Shown here in pieces: positions 1 through 12,300 of a stretch of DNA of 64,000 bases (position 1 is its first letter; each line of letters starts with the position of its first letter). Under the pieces are notes generated by a model that was not told the DNA's origin, did not search any database, and saw only the letters and a list, made by a program, of their open reading frames with translations. Source of the stretch: Mya arenaria (Eukaryota; Mollusca; Bivalvia; Myida; Myidae). Made by a program: the position numbers and the translations under genes. The stretch is from NCBI RefSeq assembly GCF_026914265.1, contig NC_069130.1, positions 40,107,306 through 40,171,305 on the forward strand, given 5' to 3'.

Positions 1-805
1 TGTATTGAGGCTTATAAGAGCTAGCTTGCATGGTTACATATGAAGGGGTGTTATATTATTGTGGAGTTGCATTGCCAGGAGGGGTCAAGTCACATAGAAA
101 TATAGAAGGTTTTCGTACCTTCTACCAATTTTACCTCATGTTATAACATGTGGCTTAACAGCTTTTATTGGGCCATTCTCTCAAGAGTGGTCAACACATG
201 ACTCTTTTATGATTTTCAAAAAGAATGTTATATTTTGAGAATCATTGATAATGTTACATGTAATAAATAGTTGAAAAGAACATTTCTCATGCTAGAAATG
301 ATCAATAAATATAAATTTCATTTTAATTTAGGATTAAGTGTCAATTTAAGATTATCTTTAAGCGTTGCTAAGTGGACAAACATGCAGGAACCAGTCTGGC
401 GGAATGCCCCTTGAAGCAATACTTGTGAAAAGATTTAAAACTCATTAAGCAGCTCTTTATAGCCATTCTTTGTTTGCTACTGTTTTGATGCAAGCACTTA
501 TACACATATTTAGATGGGATAAATTATGAGCTCTGTCTAGGTTGTTACTGTTTATTGTTTGAAATAACTCGGTCGTGATTTTAAATTTGCATATTCTGTA
601 TTGCGTAATAACAAGTAATGCGCAATGCTCTCGAATATATATGGCGAAATTAATTGTTTACTGTATGTTATTTAGAACAAAAGGCAAGCGTTTTTTTGGA
701 AGCTTTTTGTAGACAGATTTTAATGAGTTTTGTTTAACTATGTGGGATAAGTGAATTAGCATTAAGAATATAAACCACAACACTGTCTCCGAAATGTATA
801 GACTG
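1..805. other. gene-free noncoding stretch
   Basis: AT-rich sequence with no open frame of convincing length and no recognisable exon or RNA gene. I see nothing further in it. Confidence 0.5.
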
Positions 806-1162
806 AAAGCTGCACTCTCACAGATATACCATTTTTACAACTATTTTTATTTATTTTTTGTCTTGGAAAGAGCAAATTTTGGCGTAAATATTTGTAAACC
901 AATGATATAAGATTGCTGACAAAAAATCAGATCGAAGATTTTCATATTTCTGTTTGAAATGTTTTATGGCTTAAAGTGTTACTAACAGTTTAAGAAAAAT
1001 GCATAAACATATATTTTTGAACTTCAATGTAAAATCTGTGATCTTATTTTATTCACAGTCTTATATAACTGGTTTCCATGAATATTCTCAAAAAGTGTCT
1101 CGTTCCTTGACAAAACATAAAAAAGTTGTCAAAACTTTCAATCTGTGAGAGTGCAGCTTTAA
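806..1162. mobile_element. palindromic MITE, TTAA family, copy 1
   Basis: The left end reads AAAGCTGCACTCTCACAGAT and the right end is its inverse, ATCTGTGAGAGTGCAGCTTT followed by AA. Homology between the arms continues inward (GTCTTGGAAAGAGC on the left against CTCGTTCCTTGACAAAA on the right), so the element of about 355 bp is close to one large imperfect hairpin. It has no coding capacity. The same element recurs at 4.9, 49.3, 54.9, 61.0, 62.1 and 62.9 kb. Several copies are bounded by TTAA, the target of piggyBac-type transposases; assignment to that superfamily is inference. Confidence 0.8.
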
Positions 1163-1794
1163 GGCTTAAAATAAACTTTTTGTTTCCACCAACCCTACAG
1201 ACCGTTTATTTTCCTCCTGACCCTTCATAATTTTTTGCTGTATCATAGATTTTTTTTTCCTTATTTCCTAAAGAACGTGCATTTTTTAGTGAACATTTTA
1301 AAAATTTGACCACCTTGTATTTAAATTTTTCTACAATGGTGATATACCCTGAAAAAGGTGGGTTAAGTACACACTCCCTGTTCTCAAAAAAAAATAAAAT
1401 ATGTGCCTACTTACACTAAAAAAAAAAATTGAAATGTTAGTGGAGACAAAGATTTTTTTTGGGGGGGAGGAGACTTATCCATTAAAACCTGGTGGGACTG
1501 TTTTGCCATTCGATATTTATACATTTTATATGCTATTTTAAATAATTTTTGTTCACTTTTTGTTAATCATTCATTCTCTCATGTGTATTATAGTTGCAAG
1601 TAAGTGAACTGTTTTGCTGTTAAAACGTTGGCTTTTATCTGTTGACACAAAAAAAATTTTAACAAGTGATGCACACAAAAATATTTAATAATTTTGGAAT
1701 TTTTATTTTACATGTATATATTTCTACTTTTAATGTACTTTTATTTTTAATTTTACATTTTATTATTTTATGCTGGTGCTAACTTTAATTTTGC
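1163..1794. other. gene-free noncoding stretch
   Basis: T-rich and A-rich low-complexity sequence with homopolymer runs. No exon-like signal was found. Confidence 0.5.
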
Positions 1795-1945
1795 ATTGTT
1801 TTATCAGACTTAAGTGTTTTACATTATTTTATCTGACTTTAATGTTTTGCATTCATTTATCTGACTTAAGTGTTTGCCTTAATTATTTAATCTGACTTAA
1901 AGTGTTTGGCATTATTTTATCTGAAATAAATATTTTGCTTATGTT
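1795..1945. repeat. degenerate short tandem repeat (about 31-35 bp)
   Basis: About five imperfect copies of a unit built on TTTTATCTGACTTAAGTGTT followed by GCATTATT. Copies differ by substitutions and 1-4 bp indels, so this is an old or decaying minisatellite. Confidence 0.65.
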
Positions 1946-3213
1946 ATTTTCATAATGTTAATGCAGTAATTTTTTTCTGACCAATTTGAGGCCAAATTCC
2001 CACTGCTAATTCAATTACTATAGTATGTTTTTTTCCCAAAGCTGATCAAAGTCCAATTTTGTCTGTAAAATAAGTGGACCCCTAACCATATGGATATTGA
2101 AGAATTAGTTTATTCTTAAAGAAAGGAAAAGAAAGGTTCCGGCCTATTCCCAAAATGGTCAGAAAAAAGCACTGTAATGTTAAGTAAAATGTATTTGTGT
2201 TGTGATTTTTTTTTATCTGATTTTACATACATTAAAGACTTCGAAAAATTATAAGGAAGACGGACATTAGACATACATAGCTATGATTATATTAACATTT
2301 CCTGCCAAATTAGTCCTATGGCAGCACTCATATTTTCTTCAAAAACCTGATATCAACAATTGATTGGATAGCAAGATTTTAAAAGTAAAACATTTCAACC
2401 ATGTAAAAGTTTGAATTAAGAGAAAAATTATAACCCAACACAAGGGGAAACTAGCAGATTTTTAATTGAGTAGCTATGTATTTTGATTTATCTCCCTTGG
2501 TTATTTAACTGACAGCTGTATATTATATGTGTTGTGAACTTGAATGATCATATGTGTTGAAGTAAGATGTATGACTTGCATGGTGCAGCTTCAGATAGGC
2601 ACATATATATAAAAGCCCAGGCCTGCACAATTTTTTTACGAAAAAGAGATGGTATAGTCACAAAATTTGAACTTACATTTAAGAATAAATAAACATTTTT
2701 TTTTTTAAAAATGAACAATTTAAAAAAATAAATGACAATACCCTTGGACACCCTAGCTTTTATTCTGGGTTGTGTATAGTTTATTGCTGCTTTGTTCATG
2801 AGAAATTCTTGCCATGATTTTGCTAGTCTTTTTATATTGTGTGTACATGTAGTCATTTCTTAGCTAGTCAATTTCGTTGAAGATATTGTGCTTGTTGTAG
2901 TGTATTGAAAACTGCAAAAAAATATGGTTTAAATTTCAAGGTCTAGTCTGTTTAAGTTTGACTTTGTTCTTCTATCTTTGGATCTAGTGAATGTGCAGAT
3001 TTGGATTTCTGTTTACCTTTAACATAATTAAAATTCAAGCTTTCCTTTCACTGAATAAAACCAATATTTACTGAATTATTGTTCTCATTAACTGTTTTTT
3101 TATTGGCTTAATTAATGTTGTGACGATTTATAAACATTAGATCGGTTATGAAACATTACGTATATGTGTATTTTTATGTGTAGCTACACATACAGGTCAA
3201 AGATGTTGTTGAG
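1946..3213. other. gene-free noncoding stretch
   Basis: AT-rich intergenic or intronic sequence. The longest open frame, on the minus strand at 2548-2856, is low-complexity in composition and matches no family I recognise. If the missing first exon of TAF10 lies upstream, this may be part of its first intron or its promoter region; I could not identify that exon. Confidence 0.4.
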
Positions 3214-3484
3214 TTTAAAGGGGCTAATCACCAGATGATACAATTGCAAGAAAATTGTCAAAAATATAAAATAAACGTCAGTATATTTTATAATTTATTT
3301 GTGCAGTACTCATACACAGATATAATTTAAACTGGGAAACCATTATGCGCTACTTTTACACAGGGAAACACAGATAAGACAGCAACATGATGTATAATCA
3401 GCCTCCTACTAGATTGCATTGCTTGTTTTGAGGAAATACTGTATTTGACAGTTTTTGGACCATCTGGTGTCCAGCCCCTTTAAA
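3214..3484. mobile_element. MITE with TTTAAAGGGGCT ends, copy 1
   Basis: The left end is TTTAAAGGGGCTAATCACCAG followed by ATGATACAATTGCAAG. The right end is CATCTGGTGTCCAGCCCCTT then TAAA, the inverse of the left. It is about 270 bp, has no open frame and has no internal similarity to coding sequence. A second close copy is at 40435-40870, and a related element with an inserted tRNA-like segment is at 6036-6521. The terminal TTTAAA or TTAA hints at TTAA target preference. Confidence 0.72.
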
Positions 3485-3803
3485 GGTCATTAGGGAAAAT
3501 TTCCCACGTTATGACCTTATCACCTTCATGACAGAGTGCACAAAAAGAAGTCCACACATACACATAAAAGTGGTTTTTACAACCTCTAGTGTTAAATAAA
3601 CTACAACACACCAAAAATCTTACAACCTCACAGTTAGTTTATCGAATAGCCTGTATTTAACCTTTCTATGTATATAATTGAATATTACCATCAAAATTTG
3701 ATATGATTTCCCTCATCACCAAGTTATATAAATTCATGTGCTCTTGAGGTGACTTAACCTTTGAATCCTATAATTTAATATGATATCCATTTCATTTCTG
3801 TAA

Positions 3804-4070
3804 GGCCAAAAAAAGTGGTTCGTGTGACACGCCTGAAAAAATAGGGTAGGCAGGAGTTCCTTTTATAGGAAACCAGTATAATTTATTTATTTATGCATTA
3901 ATGCTTCATGTCTGCATTAGTTTTTCATTTGTCACTTCTTGTCCTTAGTTACACACTTTCATATCCCAGATTTACCAAATATTTCACACTATTTTTTCAT
4001 AAAAGAAAAATAGGATCGACCTTATTTATTAGAGTTTGGGTCACCAGAAATAGTCTTAACTTTTTAGGCC
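3804..4070. mobile_element. MITE-like element with AGGCC-ended inverted repeats, copy 1
   Basis: The left end AGGCCAAAAAAAGTGGTT and the right end AACTTTTTAGGCCT are imperfect inverses, and the interior carries GGGTAGGCAGG. A sister copy with the same ends and GTAGGGTAGGTAGG interior is at 11361-11606. Noncoding; a short open frame overlapping it at 3908-4234 has no support. Confidence 0.5.
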
Positions 4071-4299
4071 TTATACAAATTATAGTTACTGCCTTTTTCT
4101 GTCTGTTAACCAGGCTTTTTCGTGTTTGCTTCCAATGTAACTATGTGTATGTGAATAAAAATAAACGGAAACAACTTGTAAGTGTTTTATGCGATGTCAC
4201 AGTGTACTTCGTGTGTGAGTCTCATTGCTTGTAAATGCAGTCTCGTAAATCAGTCAATTTGGTCCACGCACGACTGAATTATCGACCTTATGCAGTACT

Positions 4300-4445
4300 T
4301 TCTAAAGGAAGACAACTTTGTACAGAGAGTTGTGCATTATTGCAGTAGTTTATTCCCTTTGCCTGAAAGCAAAAAGTATTTTCAAAGGAAGACAACAGAG
4401 TTGTGTGTTATTGTAGTAGTTTTTGCCCTTTGTGAAATATGATAC
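4300..4445. repeat. two-copy tandem duplication of about 75 bp
   Basis: AAAGGAAGACAAC, GAGTTGTG, TTATTG.AGTAGTTT and CCCTTTG occur twice in the same order, first from about 4311 and again from about 4384. A perfect palindrome AGGCCCTCGAGGGCCT follows just downstream at about 4485-4500. Confidence 0.55.
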
Positions 4446-4873
4446 ACTGATTACTTCCCTTTGAATGTGTGAATTCAGAGTAAAGGCCCTCGAGGGCCTC
4501 TTGTTTATTTATACGATAGACACGATTTAGGAATAAATAACGCGATGAAAACTACAGGGAGAAAATGTGTTGAGACTGAGTTTGAGATTTGACTTAAGTA
4601 TTTTCGCGATATTGGGGCCGGAGATCAAATTTAAATATAAACTCTGTTTAGAAGCACTAGGTAAGGCCCTTACGAAACTGAATGAGAGACATAAACACTG
4701 ATTTCATCGTAGTTTAAATGAAAGGGGATTCGCATAATGAAATCATGTGACATATTAGTTAATACCCGTTACCTTTCGTGTGCAATTATGCCTTGTTATT
4801 GCGTACTGAACGCACATCCCTTATAAGTGTTGCCGATATATTGAAAAATATTTAAATAAAAAATGCCATCATT

Positions 4874-5212
4874 TTAAAGCTGCACTCTCACAGATTGAAC
4901 CTTTTGACAACTTTTTTATTTTTGTCTTGGAACAAGCCAATTTTTGCGAAACTCCATAGAAACCAGTTATATACGACTACTGACAAAAAATAATCACAGA
5001 TTTTTATATTGGTGTAAAAAATTGATGTTTAATGCATTTTTCTTAAACCCTTTAAACATTAATTTTCGAACAAAAATATGAAAATCTGCGATCTGATCTT
5101 TTGTCAGCAGTCTTATATCAGTAATTTGCAGATATTGACGCAACAATTTGCTCATTCCAAGACAAAAAAATAATAAGGTGTCAAAACGGTAAATCTGATA
5201 TAGCAGCTTTAA
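4874..5212. mobile_element. palindromic MITE, TTAA family, copy 2
   Basis: It begins TTAAAGCTGCACTCTCACAG and ends with GCAGCTTTAA, so TTAA flanks both sides. Inner arms carry GTCTTGGAACAAGCC and its inverse. About 340 bp and noncoding. Confidence 0.82.
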
Positions 5213-6035
5213 TGTTCGGTACTATTTTGAACTTAATTTGCTGAATCAAATTATTGTAATATCTTTATACTCTTGAGAACCAAAAATATAATGTCTGCAC
5301 TCCGACTAAGTATAATTTAAGCGCTACTCAAAATGTCAAGATGCTCATTAAAAGTTCGAACATGTTTTGATTAAGGTGATTATATGGACGAACTAAAGTT
5401 GTACACCGATAAGAGAAAAGTGCGTTCCTTGATTAAGATCAGCTTTTAGAGAAATAATTTGTCACTTAATAACACTAAATAAGTTTAATGTGAGCCCATT
5501 TGCTATGATGCATTTTTTTTATTGTTTTCCTGTTGGACTAAATGTACTCGAAACCTCTACGGTATAAACACAATGGTCTTGCTTAATGGAAGCGAAATTT
5601 TATCAGACTCGCTTCGTCGTTGAATGAAAACCTTCAAATACTAAAAACCCAACGAACTATTTTAAGTTCTTGTCAAAAAAAGTTTAAAGCAAGTCCACAA
5701 GGTGGTGTATAGCCAATGTATGTGCAAACTGATTTTTATGTCAAACGATTTAAATAATACATTAACGGGATGAATATGTTTTCATATTCAATTATGCAGG
5801 GGTCTTGAGGATTGGTTCTCGAATATCGAGTAATTGAGCCCAGTGCGGATATATTAGTTAATGTTCAATGTTGTCTTGAAGAGATATTTTTTTCCAGCCC
5901 TTTTTCTTCCGTTCCATAACAGACAAACAGCTTGACACTACGACCGCATTTTATTCGTTAGGACACACAACTCAGTCTAAGAATACAGGGGTTCAAAAGT
6001 TCAGATAAATCATGAAATCAGGATTGAAAGCTTTT
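5213..6035. other. gene-free noncoding stretch
   Basis: AT-rich sequence with no supportable exon, RNA gene or repeat array. Confidence 0.45.
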
Positions 6036-6521
6036 AAAGGGGCTGTCTCACAGATGATAAAATAGCGGGGAAAAAGAATATTGTCGAAAACTGACATAAA
6101 CTTGGCATCGATGTGTACAATGCATTGAAACTTACTAACTGAAGAACCTATTGGTTTACAATTTATTTAAGTTTAGCAGTTACTTGTTATTTTTCCATTA
6201 AAAAAGATTACTGGGTACGTCTACCAGGTATAATTAATTCCTTATGCGTGATTGGCTAGTCGCTGTTATCACGTGATATTACCGTGGTAGGTGTATAGCA
6301 TAATTATGTCAACCGATTAAATTAAGCCTTTGTAGCTCAGTGAGTAAGCCGCTGGACTTCAATTTTTGCGACGCGGGTTCGAACCCGGTCTCCGACACGA
6401 TGTTTTTTTTTTCATTTTGGTACTTTTTTTATTATGATATCAAAGCGGAACACATTCTGTTAGATAATTATCCGAATATTCGTTCCGATTGGTGCCAATC
6501 TGTGACACAGTCCCTTTAATT
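6036..6521. mobile_element. TIR element carrying a tRNA-like segment
   Basis: The left end TTTTAAAGGGGCTGTCTCAC and the right end ATCTGTGACACAGTCCCTTT are inverted repeats related to the 3214-3484 element. The interior holds a tRNA-like stretch at 6329-6402. The element is about 485 bp and has no open frame. It may be a SINE inserted into a MITE or a fused family; one copy cannot distinguish these. Confidence 0.6.
6329..6402 (+). repeat. tRNA-derived (SINE-head-like) sequence
   Basis: A box A-like TGTAGCTCAGTGAGTAAG and a perfect box B GGTTCGAACCC are spaced as in a tRNA, and the T arm (CGGGTTCGAACCCGG region) can pair. The proposed acceptor halves, GCCTTTG and CTCCGACA, do not pair, so I do not call a functional tRNA. 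It is better read as an RNA polymerase III promoter-bearing SINE head or tRNA pseudogene. Confidence 0.6.
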
Positions 6522-6840
6522 CCAGACTTGTCATGCTCAAGTTATAAAGGTTCTTTTCTCAGACATGCATATAAAAGTAGTAGGAAGTGCCATGAAATTA
6601 ATATAAAATACTTTGGAGACAATATCAAAACGGGTCTAAGCCCCTTTACCCTTCGTTAAGAATCCATCAGACACTTAAGACCCCCGGCTATTTTACAGGG
6701 TCGACAATTATCAGCCGTTAGAGCCCCTGAAGAGTAAACCTGTTGTATAAGGCTATTTTTGACAATACTCTCCTTCCTGGTACTTTCATACAGAAAATTT
6801 GCTTTTATCAACGTATCAAGATTTAAGTTAGCCATTTGAA

Positions 6841-7022
6841 CATAGTTTAGCAGCGCATACTTTGAACATAGTTTAGCAGCGCATACTTTGAACATAGTTT
6901 AGCAGCGCGTACTTTGAACATAGTTTAGCAGCGCATACTTTGAACATAGTTTAGCAGCGCGTACTTTGAACATAGTTTAGCAGCGCATACTTTGAACATA
7001 GTTTAGCTGCGCATACTTCAAA
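6841..7022. repeat. 26-bp tandem repeat, 7 copies
   Basis: The unit is CATAGTTTAGCAGCGCATAC plus TTTGAA, and starts recur at 6841, 6867, 6893, 6919, 6945, 6971 and 6997. Copies alternate between GCGCATAC and GCGCGTAC in the central part, a mark of multi-unit duplication. Confidence 0.9.
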
Positions 7023-7668
7023 CAATACTTAAAGCATTTTTTATACCCCAGAAAAGTTTGTGGAGTATGTAGAGGATGGTTGCTGTTTTCAGTGTAAGTT
7101 CGTAATACATTTAACCGAGTTAGCACCAAAGTAATGTTTCACGAGTGGTACACATCTGTAACATAGTGTTATGACCCCTGTTTTATTTAGGATTTGCTCA
7201 AAAAGGGGTATCCGCGTGGTTTAACAGGACCAGGGTTCTTTTACACTCTAGCATACAGGTTCAACTATGGTTACAATCCACCACTGTTTAAGAGAGTTAT
7301 GGCCCCTTTCTAAGAAAATGTTAACCATATCTGAGTCAAGACGCCTTGTGGGGATAGCATGTGATAGCTCTAGTTTGTTTTACCTTTAGTTACATTTAAC
7401 AATTATTTTCGGTCGGTTTCTTTTCTCAACAACTAGTTGTACTTTGAGCCATTTCTATATTTATATCAGTTGAAACGGTTATATCAAATGACACGTTATA
7501 CCTTCATATATGTATATGATATACAAAACAATTGGTTAGATCAAGTTCTGTTTCCAAAGACTTTAATTGACAGTCAAATATTCCTAATTTCGCCTTGGAA
7601 CCTGGGTTGTTGTATCCAATTCAGGTTTTACACCAATACAATGTAATGAAAAGCACAGACCCTAAAAC
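7023..7668. other. gene-free stretch before the 75-bp satellite
   Basis: No exon or repeat was recognised here. Short open frames at 7437-7646 match no known family. Confidence 0.4.
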
Positions 7669-9143
7669 CAACCAACATTTTGTAAAAGGCAAAATTGTTG
7701 ATGTCTCTTTATGGTTCACAACCAAGAGTCCAGTTTACAAAACCAACCAACACTTGGTAAAAAGCAAACTGACTGATGCCTCTAAATGGTTCACAACCAA
7801 GAGTCCAGTTTACAAAACCAACCATCATTTGGTTAAAAGCAAACTGACTAATGCCTCTAAATGATTCACAACCAAGAGTCCAGTTTACAAAACCAACCAA
7901 CATTTGGTAAAAAGCAAACTGACTGATACCTCTAAATGGTTCACATCCAAGAGTCCAGTTTACAAAACCAACCAACATTTGGTAAAAAGCAAACTGACTG
8001 ATGCCTCTAAATGGTTCACAACCAAGAGTCCAGTTTACAAAACCAACCATCATTTTGTAAAAAGCAAACTGACTGATGCCTCTAAATGGTTCACAACCAA
8101 GAGTCCAGTTTACAAAACCAACCAACATTTTGTAAAAAGCAAACTGACTGATGCCTCTAAATGGTTCACAACCAAGAGTCCAGTTTACAAAACCAACCAT
8201 CATTTGGTAAAAAGCAAACTGACTAATGCCTCTAAATGGTTCACAACCAAGAGTCCAGTTTACAAAACCAACCAACATTTGGTTAAAAGCAAACTGACTG
8301 ATGCCTCTAAATGGTTCACAACCAAGAGTCCAGTTTACAAAACCAACCAACATTTGGTAAAAAGCAAACTGACTGATGCCTCTAAATGGTTCACAACCAA
8401 AGTCCAGTTTACAAAACCAACCAACATTTGGTAATAAGCAAACTGACTGATGCCTCTAAATGGTTCACAACCAAGAGTCCAGTTTACAAAACCAACCAAC
8501 ATTTGGTAAAAAGCAAACTGACTGATGCCTCTAAATGGTTCACAACCAAGAGTCCAGTTTACAAAACCAACCAACATTTGGTAATAAGCAAACTGACTGA
8601 TGCCTCTAAATGGTTCACAACCAAGAGTCCAGTTTACAAAACCAACCAACATTTGGTAAAAAGCAAACTGACTGATGCCTCTAAATGGTTCACAACCAAG
8701 AGTCCAGTTTACAAAACCAACCAACATTTGGTAATAAGCAAACTGACTGATGCCTCTAAATGGTTCACAACCAAGAGTCCAGTTTACAAAACCAACCAAC
8801 ATTTGGTAAAAAGCAAACAGACTGATGCCTCTAAATGGTTCACAACCAAGAGTCCAGTTTACAAAACCAACCAACATTTGGTTAAAAGCAAACTGACTGA
8901 TGCCTCTAAATGGTTCCCAACCAAGAGTCCAGTTTACAAAACCAACCAACATTTGGTAAAAAGCAAACTGACTGATGCCTCTAAATGGTTCACAACCAAG
9001 AGTCCAGTTTACAAAACCAACCAACATTTGGTAAAAAGCAAACTGACTGATGCCTCTAAATGGTTCACAACCAAGAGTCCAGTTTACAAAACCAACCAAC
9101 ATTTGGTAAAAAGCAAACTGACTGATGCCTCTAAATGATTCCC
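7669..9143. repeat. 75-bp minisatellite, about 20 copies
   Basis: A 75-bp unit (includes AAGCAAACTGACTGATGCCT and CCAAGAGTCCAGTTTACAAA) is repeated about 20 times with very few differences. Because 75 is divisible by three and the unit lacks stops in several frames, long open frames appear on both strands (25 residues per repeat). One unit has a 1-bp deletion near 8400 that shifts every frame, with no sign of selection against it. From about 8430 to 8760 units alternate GGTAATAAGC and GGTAAAAAGC, giving a 150-bp higher-order period. The array ends about 50 bp before the TAF10 acceptor, so it is probably intronic and noncoding. Confidence 0.92.
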
Positions 9144-9197
9144 AACCACAAGTCCAATAATGAAGCAAGCAATAAGACTGTGTTTTTTGTTTGGCAG

Positions 9198-9340
9198 ATG
9201 ATAGTTCGGGATCCAGTATGATGAGTCCAATCAGCCAACCGGGCGCTCCGTCCGCTCCCCCTGCCCCTAAACAGGAGTCAAAGCCGCCAACTGTGCCACT
9301 GGTGGACTTTGTGCAACAGCTGGATGACTACACGCCCACC
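9198..9340 (+). CDS. TAF10: TAF10 first recognised coding exon
   Basis: The acceptor TGTTTTTTGTTTGGCAG precedes 9198 and the donor GTAAGT follows 9340. The exon encodes a DDSSGSS...PISQPGAPSAPPAP leader and ends with the conserved LDDYTPT, phase 0. It enters in phase 1 relative to an unseen upstream exon. Reading from the ATG at the acceptor itself gives a stop after seven codons, so that ATG is not the start. Confidence 0.93.
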
Positions 9341-12300
9341 GTAAGTCTCACGTCTGTAGTTTGGCATGTTGTTTCCATAGTCATTCCCCCAATGAACTCA
9401 TTTACTGTATTTGTTAAAAGGCAATCCGATAAGCTACATTAATATTCGTTTCAATTAAGACCAATATCAAATACCACCCATATTCATAAGACATATAAAG
9501 TCATTTTCTAACCTAAGTTATTTTCCTAACCTAAGCCATTTCCTAACCTAAGCCATTTCCTAACCTAATTCATTTCCTAACTTATGTAATTATGTTATAT
9601 TATGATATCATACTTAATAACAAAAATTATCTGAAATACTTTATTGAAATCATACTTAATAACAAAAATTATCTGAAATACTTTATTGAAATCATACTTA
9701 ATAACAAAAATTATCTGAAATACTTTATTGAAATCATACTTAATAACAAAAATTATCTGAAATACTTTATTGAAATCATACTTAATAACAAAAATTATCT
9801 GAAATACTTTATTGAAATCATACTTAATAACAAAAATTATCTGAAATACTTTATTGAAATCATGCTTAATAACAAAAATTATCTGAAATACTTTATTTTC
9901 AATAAGTTTATCAAAAATATATATCTTAGGGGAGGTGTTAGGCTTTAGCAACCGCACATGTGTGTTGGATCCCTTCGACAAAAATGAGTTAATCTAACAA
10001 GAAGATCTGATTACTTCCATTGGATTACCAAATCAATTGTCTAACACACTGAAGCCTATCTAAGGACAAGGATGAACACATGTTGACTGAATGAATGCTC
10101 TTTAGTGCAAAATGACCATATTATATACAGGAATTTTAGTGGTATCTGCGAATTATAATACCGTTGTTAGGTCAAGACCTGCCTGGTCGCTGTCGTCCTT
10201 CAACAAGCATCGGAAATGTTATAAGTTTTAATCGTAACAAAAGAAATATTTGACAGTCCTAAGCATTTTATTCTATGAAGACAGAAGGGTGCCTATGCTT
10301 GTCTCGCTGATGGCAAAGGGGAGCTACTAAAACGGAGACAGTTTGCATCCACCTTTATTAATAAATTACCCTAGGACTAATTCGTTAAGTATGTAATTCA
10401 TTTGAAATGTTTTCCGCGTGTTATAAATGGTATTTATGAGGTCTACACCATGGCAAGGCAATGGAAACTCGCATTAGTTGATTTGTCTGTATTAACATAA
10501 ACATGAACGAGTCATGGTCAAGAGATTTAACTTATAAGTAGAGAATTTACAAGTCAGCCAGTGATATGCCTGAACTAAATTAAGACCCCGTTCTCAGCTT
10601 TGCCCAATGTTTCTGTGACATATAATATTAAACAAACGTAACTATTGCTCATGTTAAGCCCACTGAGGGCGGAATTCACCTATGGCTACATTTAGTCCCA
10701 TTCAGTACTAAACAAACCCCAAAGCATGCTCATTTATAGACCAACAAACCCCGATTGTACAATCGTGTCTTACAAGCAAAAACTTGGTATACGTCAGTCA
10801 AAATGGGGACTGTATAAATGTTTTGCCCATCTTTTAAATGTACCAAGAAGGATACATACACATTGCGTAATGTTGGCATCCCACCATATATTATGGAAGA
10901 TATCAAAACATCGGTTTGAGAACAGTTTTTCTTGGTTCCCATCGCTATGTTTTCACTTGAACATTGTTAACTACATAGATTAAGCATTGTTAAAATTCGC
11001 CACTGCCATTTTAGATGCGTGTAATTTAGGAATAATTTAAATGTGTGCCGCAGATTTACATGTTGATTGTTTAGCTGGCCCTGTATCACAATGAAAACTC
11101 CAGCCTCTCTGTCAGTGTTAAATATTTGAATTCAGAAACGTGAACTTGCTTTCTCATGGCAGCTGGTAGAAATGATATGTACGGACATAATATCGTTTTT
11201 CAGGATGACTCATTGATGGCAATGTTTATTTATTTCAACATGTTCTCTTCCTTCTTTGTATATTTTTTTGTTGTTTTACCCATGTCACTTCCAGTCTCGG
11301 TCGGTAGCAATGTAGGGCGGGTCTGAAAAACATAACATTGACTTTCCATTCGGCCACTCAGGCCTAAAAAGAATGTTTGGTTAGTGTTACATCCTTTTCA
11401 AAAATAGGTAGGGTAGGTAGGCTTAAGAATGTCATTTTCATCATTGGAGATTGTTGTTAAAGTTATCTTCTATATAAGCATTTAAGGTTTTAAACTTCAT
11501 ATTGAAAAGCAAAAAAAAAAGCAAAATAAAATATAAAAAAGGTAGGGTCGGCGCCTATTCCGTAGGTAGGGTCGGGTAACCCGAACCAAATGTATTTTTT
11601 TAGGCCTCACTCCAATGAAGGATGCCAGGATCACTAATAACAAATTGCATACATTCATTATCAGACTCCATCAATTATGATTCTGTGCCATCACTCTGAC
11701 TACCATAAACATACTCAGTGAGATCTATATTCCTGATCAAGCTACTTAACAATGTCTCATCCCTGAGGTATGTTCTCCTATTCTAGTCAAATGTCCAGCC
11801 GTTTACCCTGATATCCCTCATCACCCTGGACAACCGCAGCGAAAACATCCATTCACTATCCCTGTCACGTTATGTGCCTTATTGTTTAAGAACTTAGTTG
11901 TAGTTGTGTTGTCTATTATAAAATAAAATAAAACAATTCATTGAAATTACAAGTTATGTTTCTTTGTTAATATGTTTGCTTTAATGTCTGTTTTCTTATT
12001 CAAGGTACTTAAAACACAATTCAGACCCCTTTCATTTTTTATTTTTTATGGACAGTCAAACTATTTATATTGAAGGCGATGGTTGACGAGTTCTGATCAG
12101 ATATCACTTCGGCTATTTAAAAGCTATACGAAATGCCTTATGATGTTTTGAGCTCACATTTTCAATTGTAGCATGCTATATTTGGTTAAAGTGACGTACA
12201 TTTTGCCTTTGAACTATTATTGTGTTACTATTTCTCGATGAAGATGAATAAAAACGTTACGTTTACTCTGTATAGGTGAATGTCAATGGTACAACATGAA

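Noticed and set aside
6329..6402. Functional tRNA gene
   Set aside because: Boxes A and B are present, but the acceptor stem does not pair and the segment sits inside a TIR-bounded element.
7709..9168. Open frames of 214, 277, 176 and 250 codons on both strands
   Set aside because: They arise from the 75-bp period being divisible by three. A 1-bp deletion near 8400 breaks the frame and neither strand shows codon constraint or gene context.
9198..9230. ATG at 9198 as the TAF10 start
   Set aside because: It is out of frame with the conserved TAF10 sequence and meets a stop after seven codons; it overlaps a splice acceptor.
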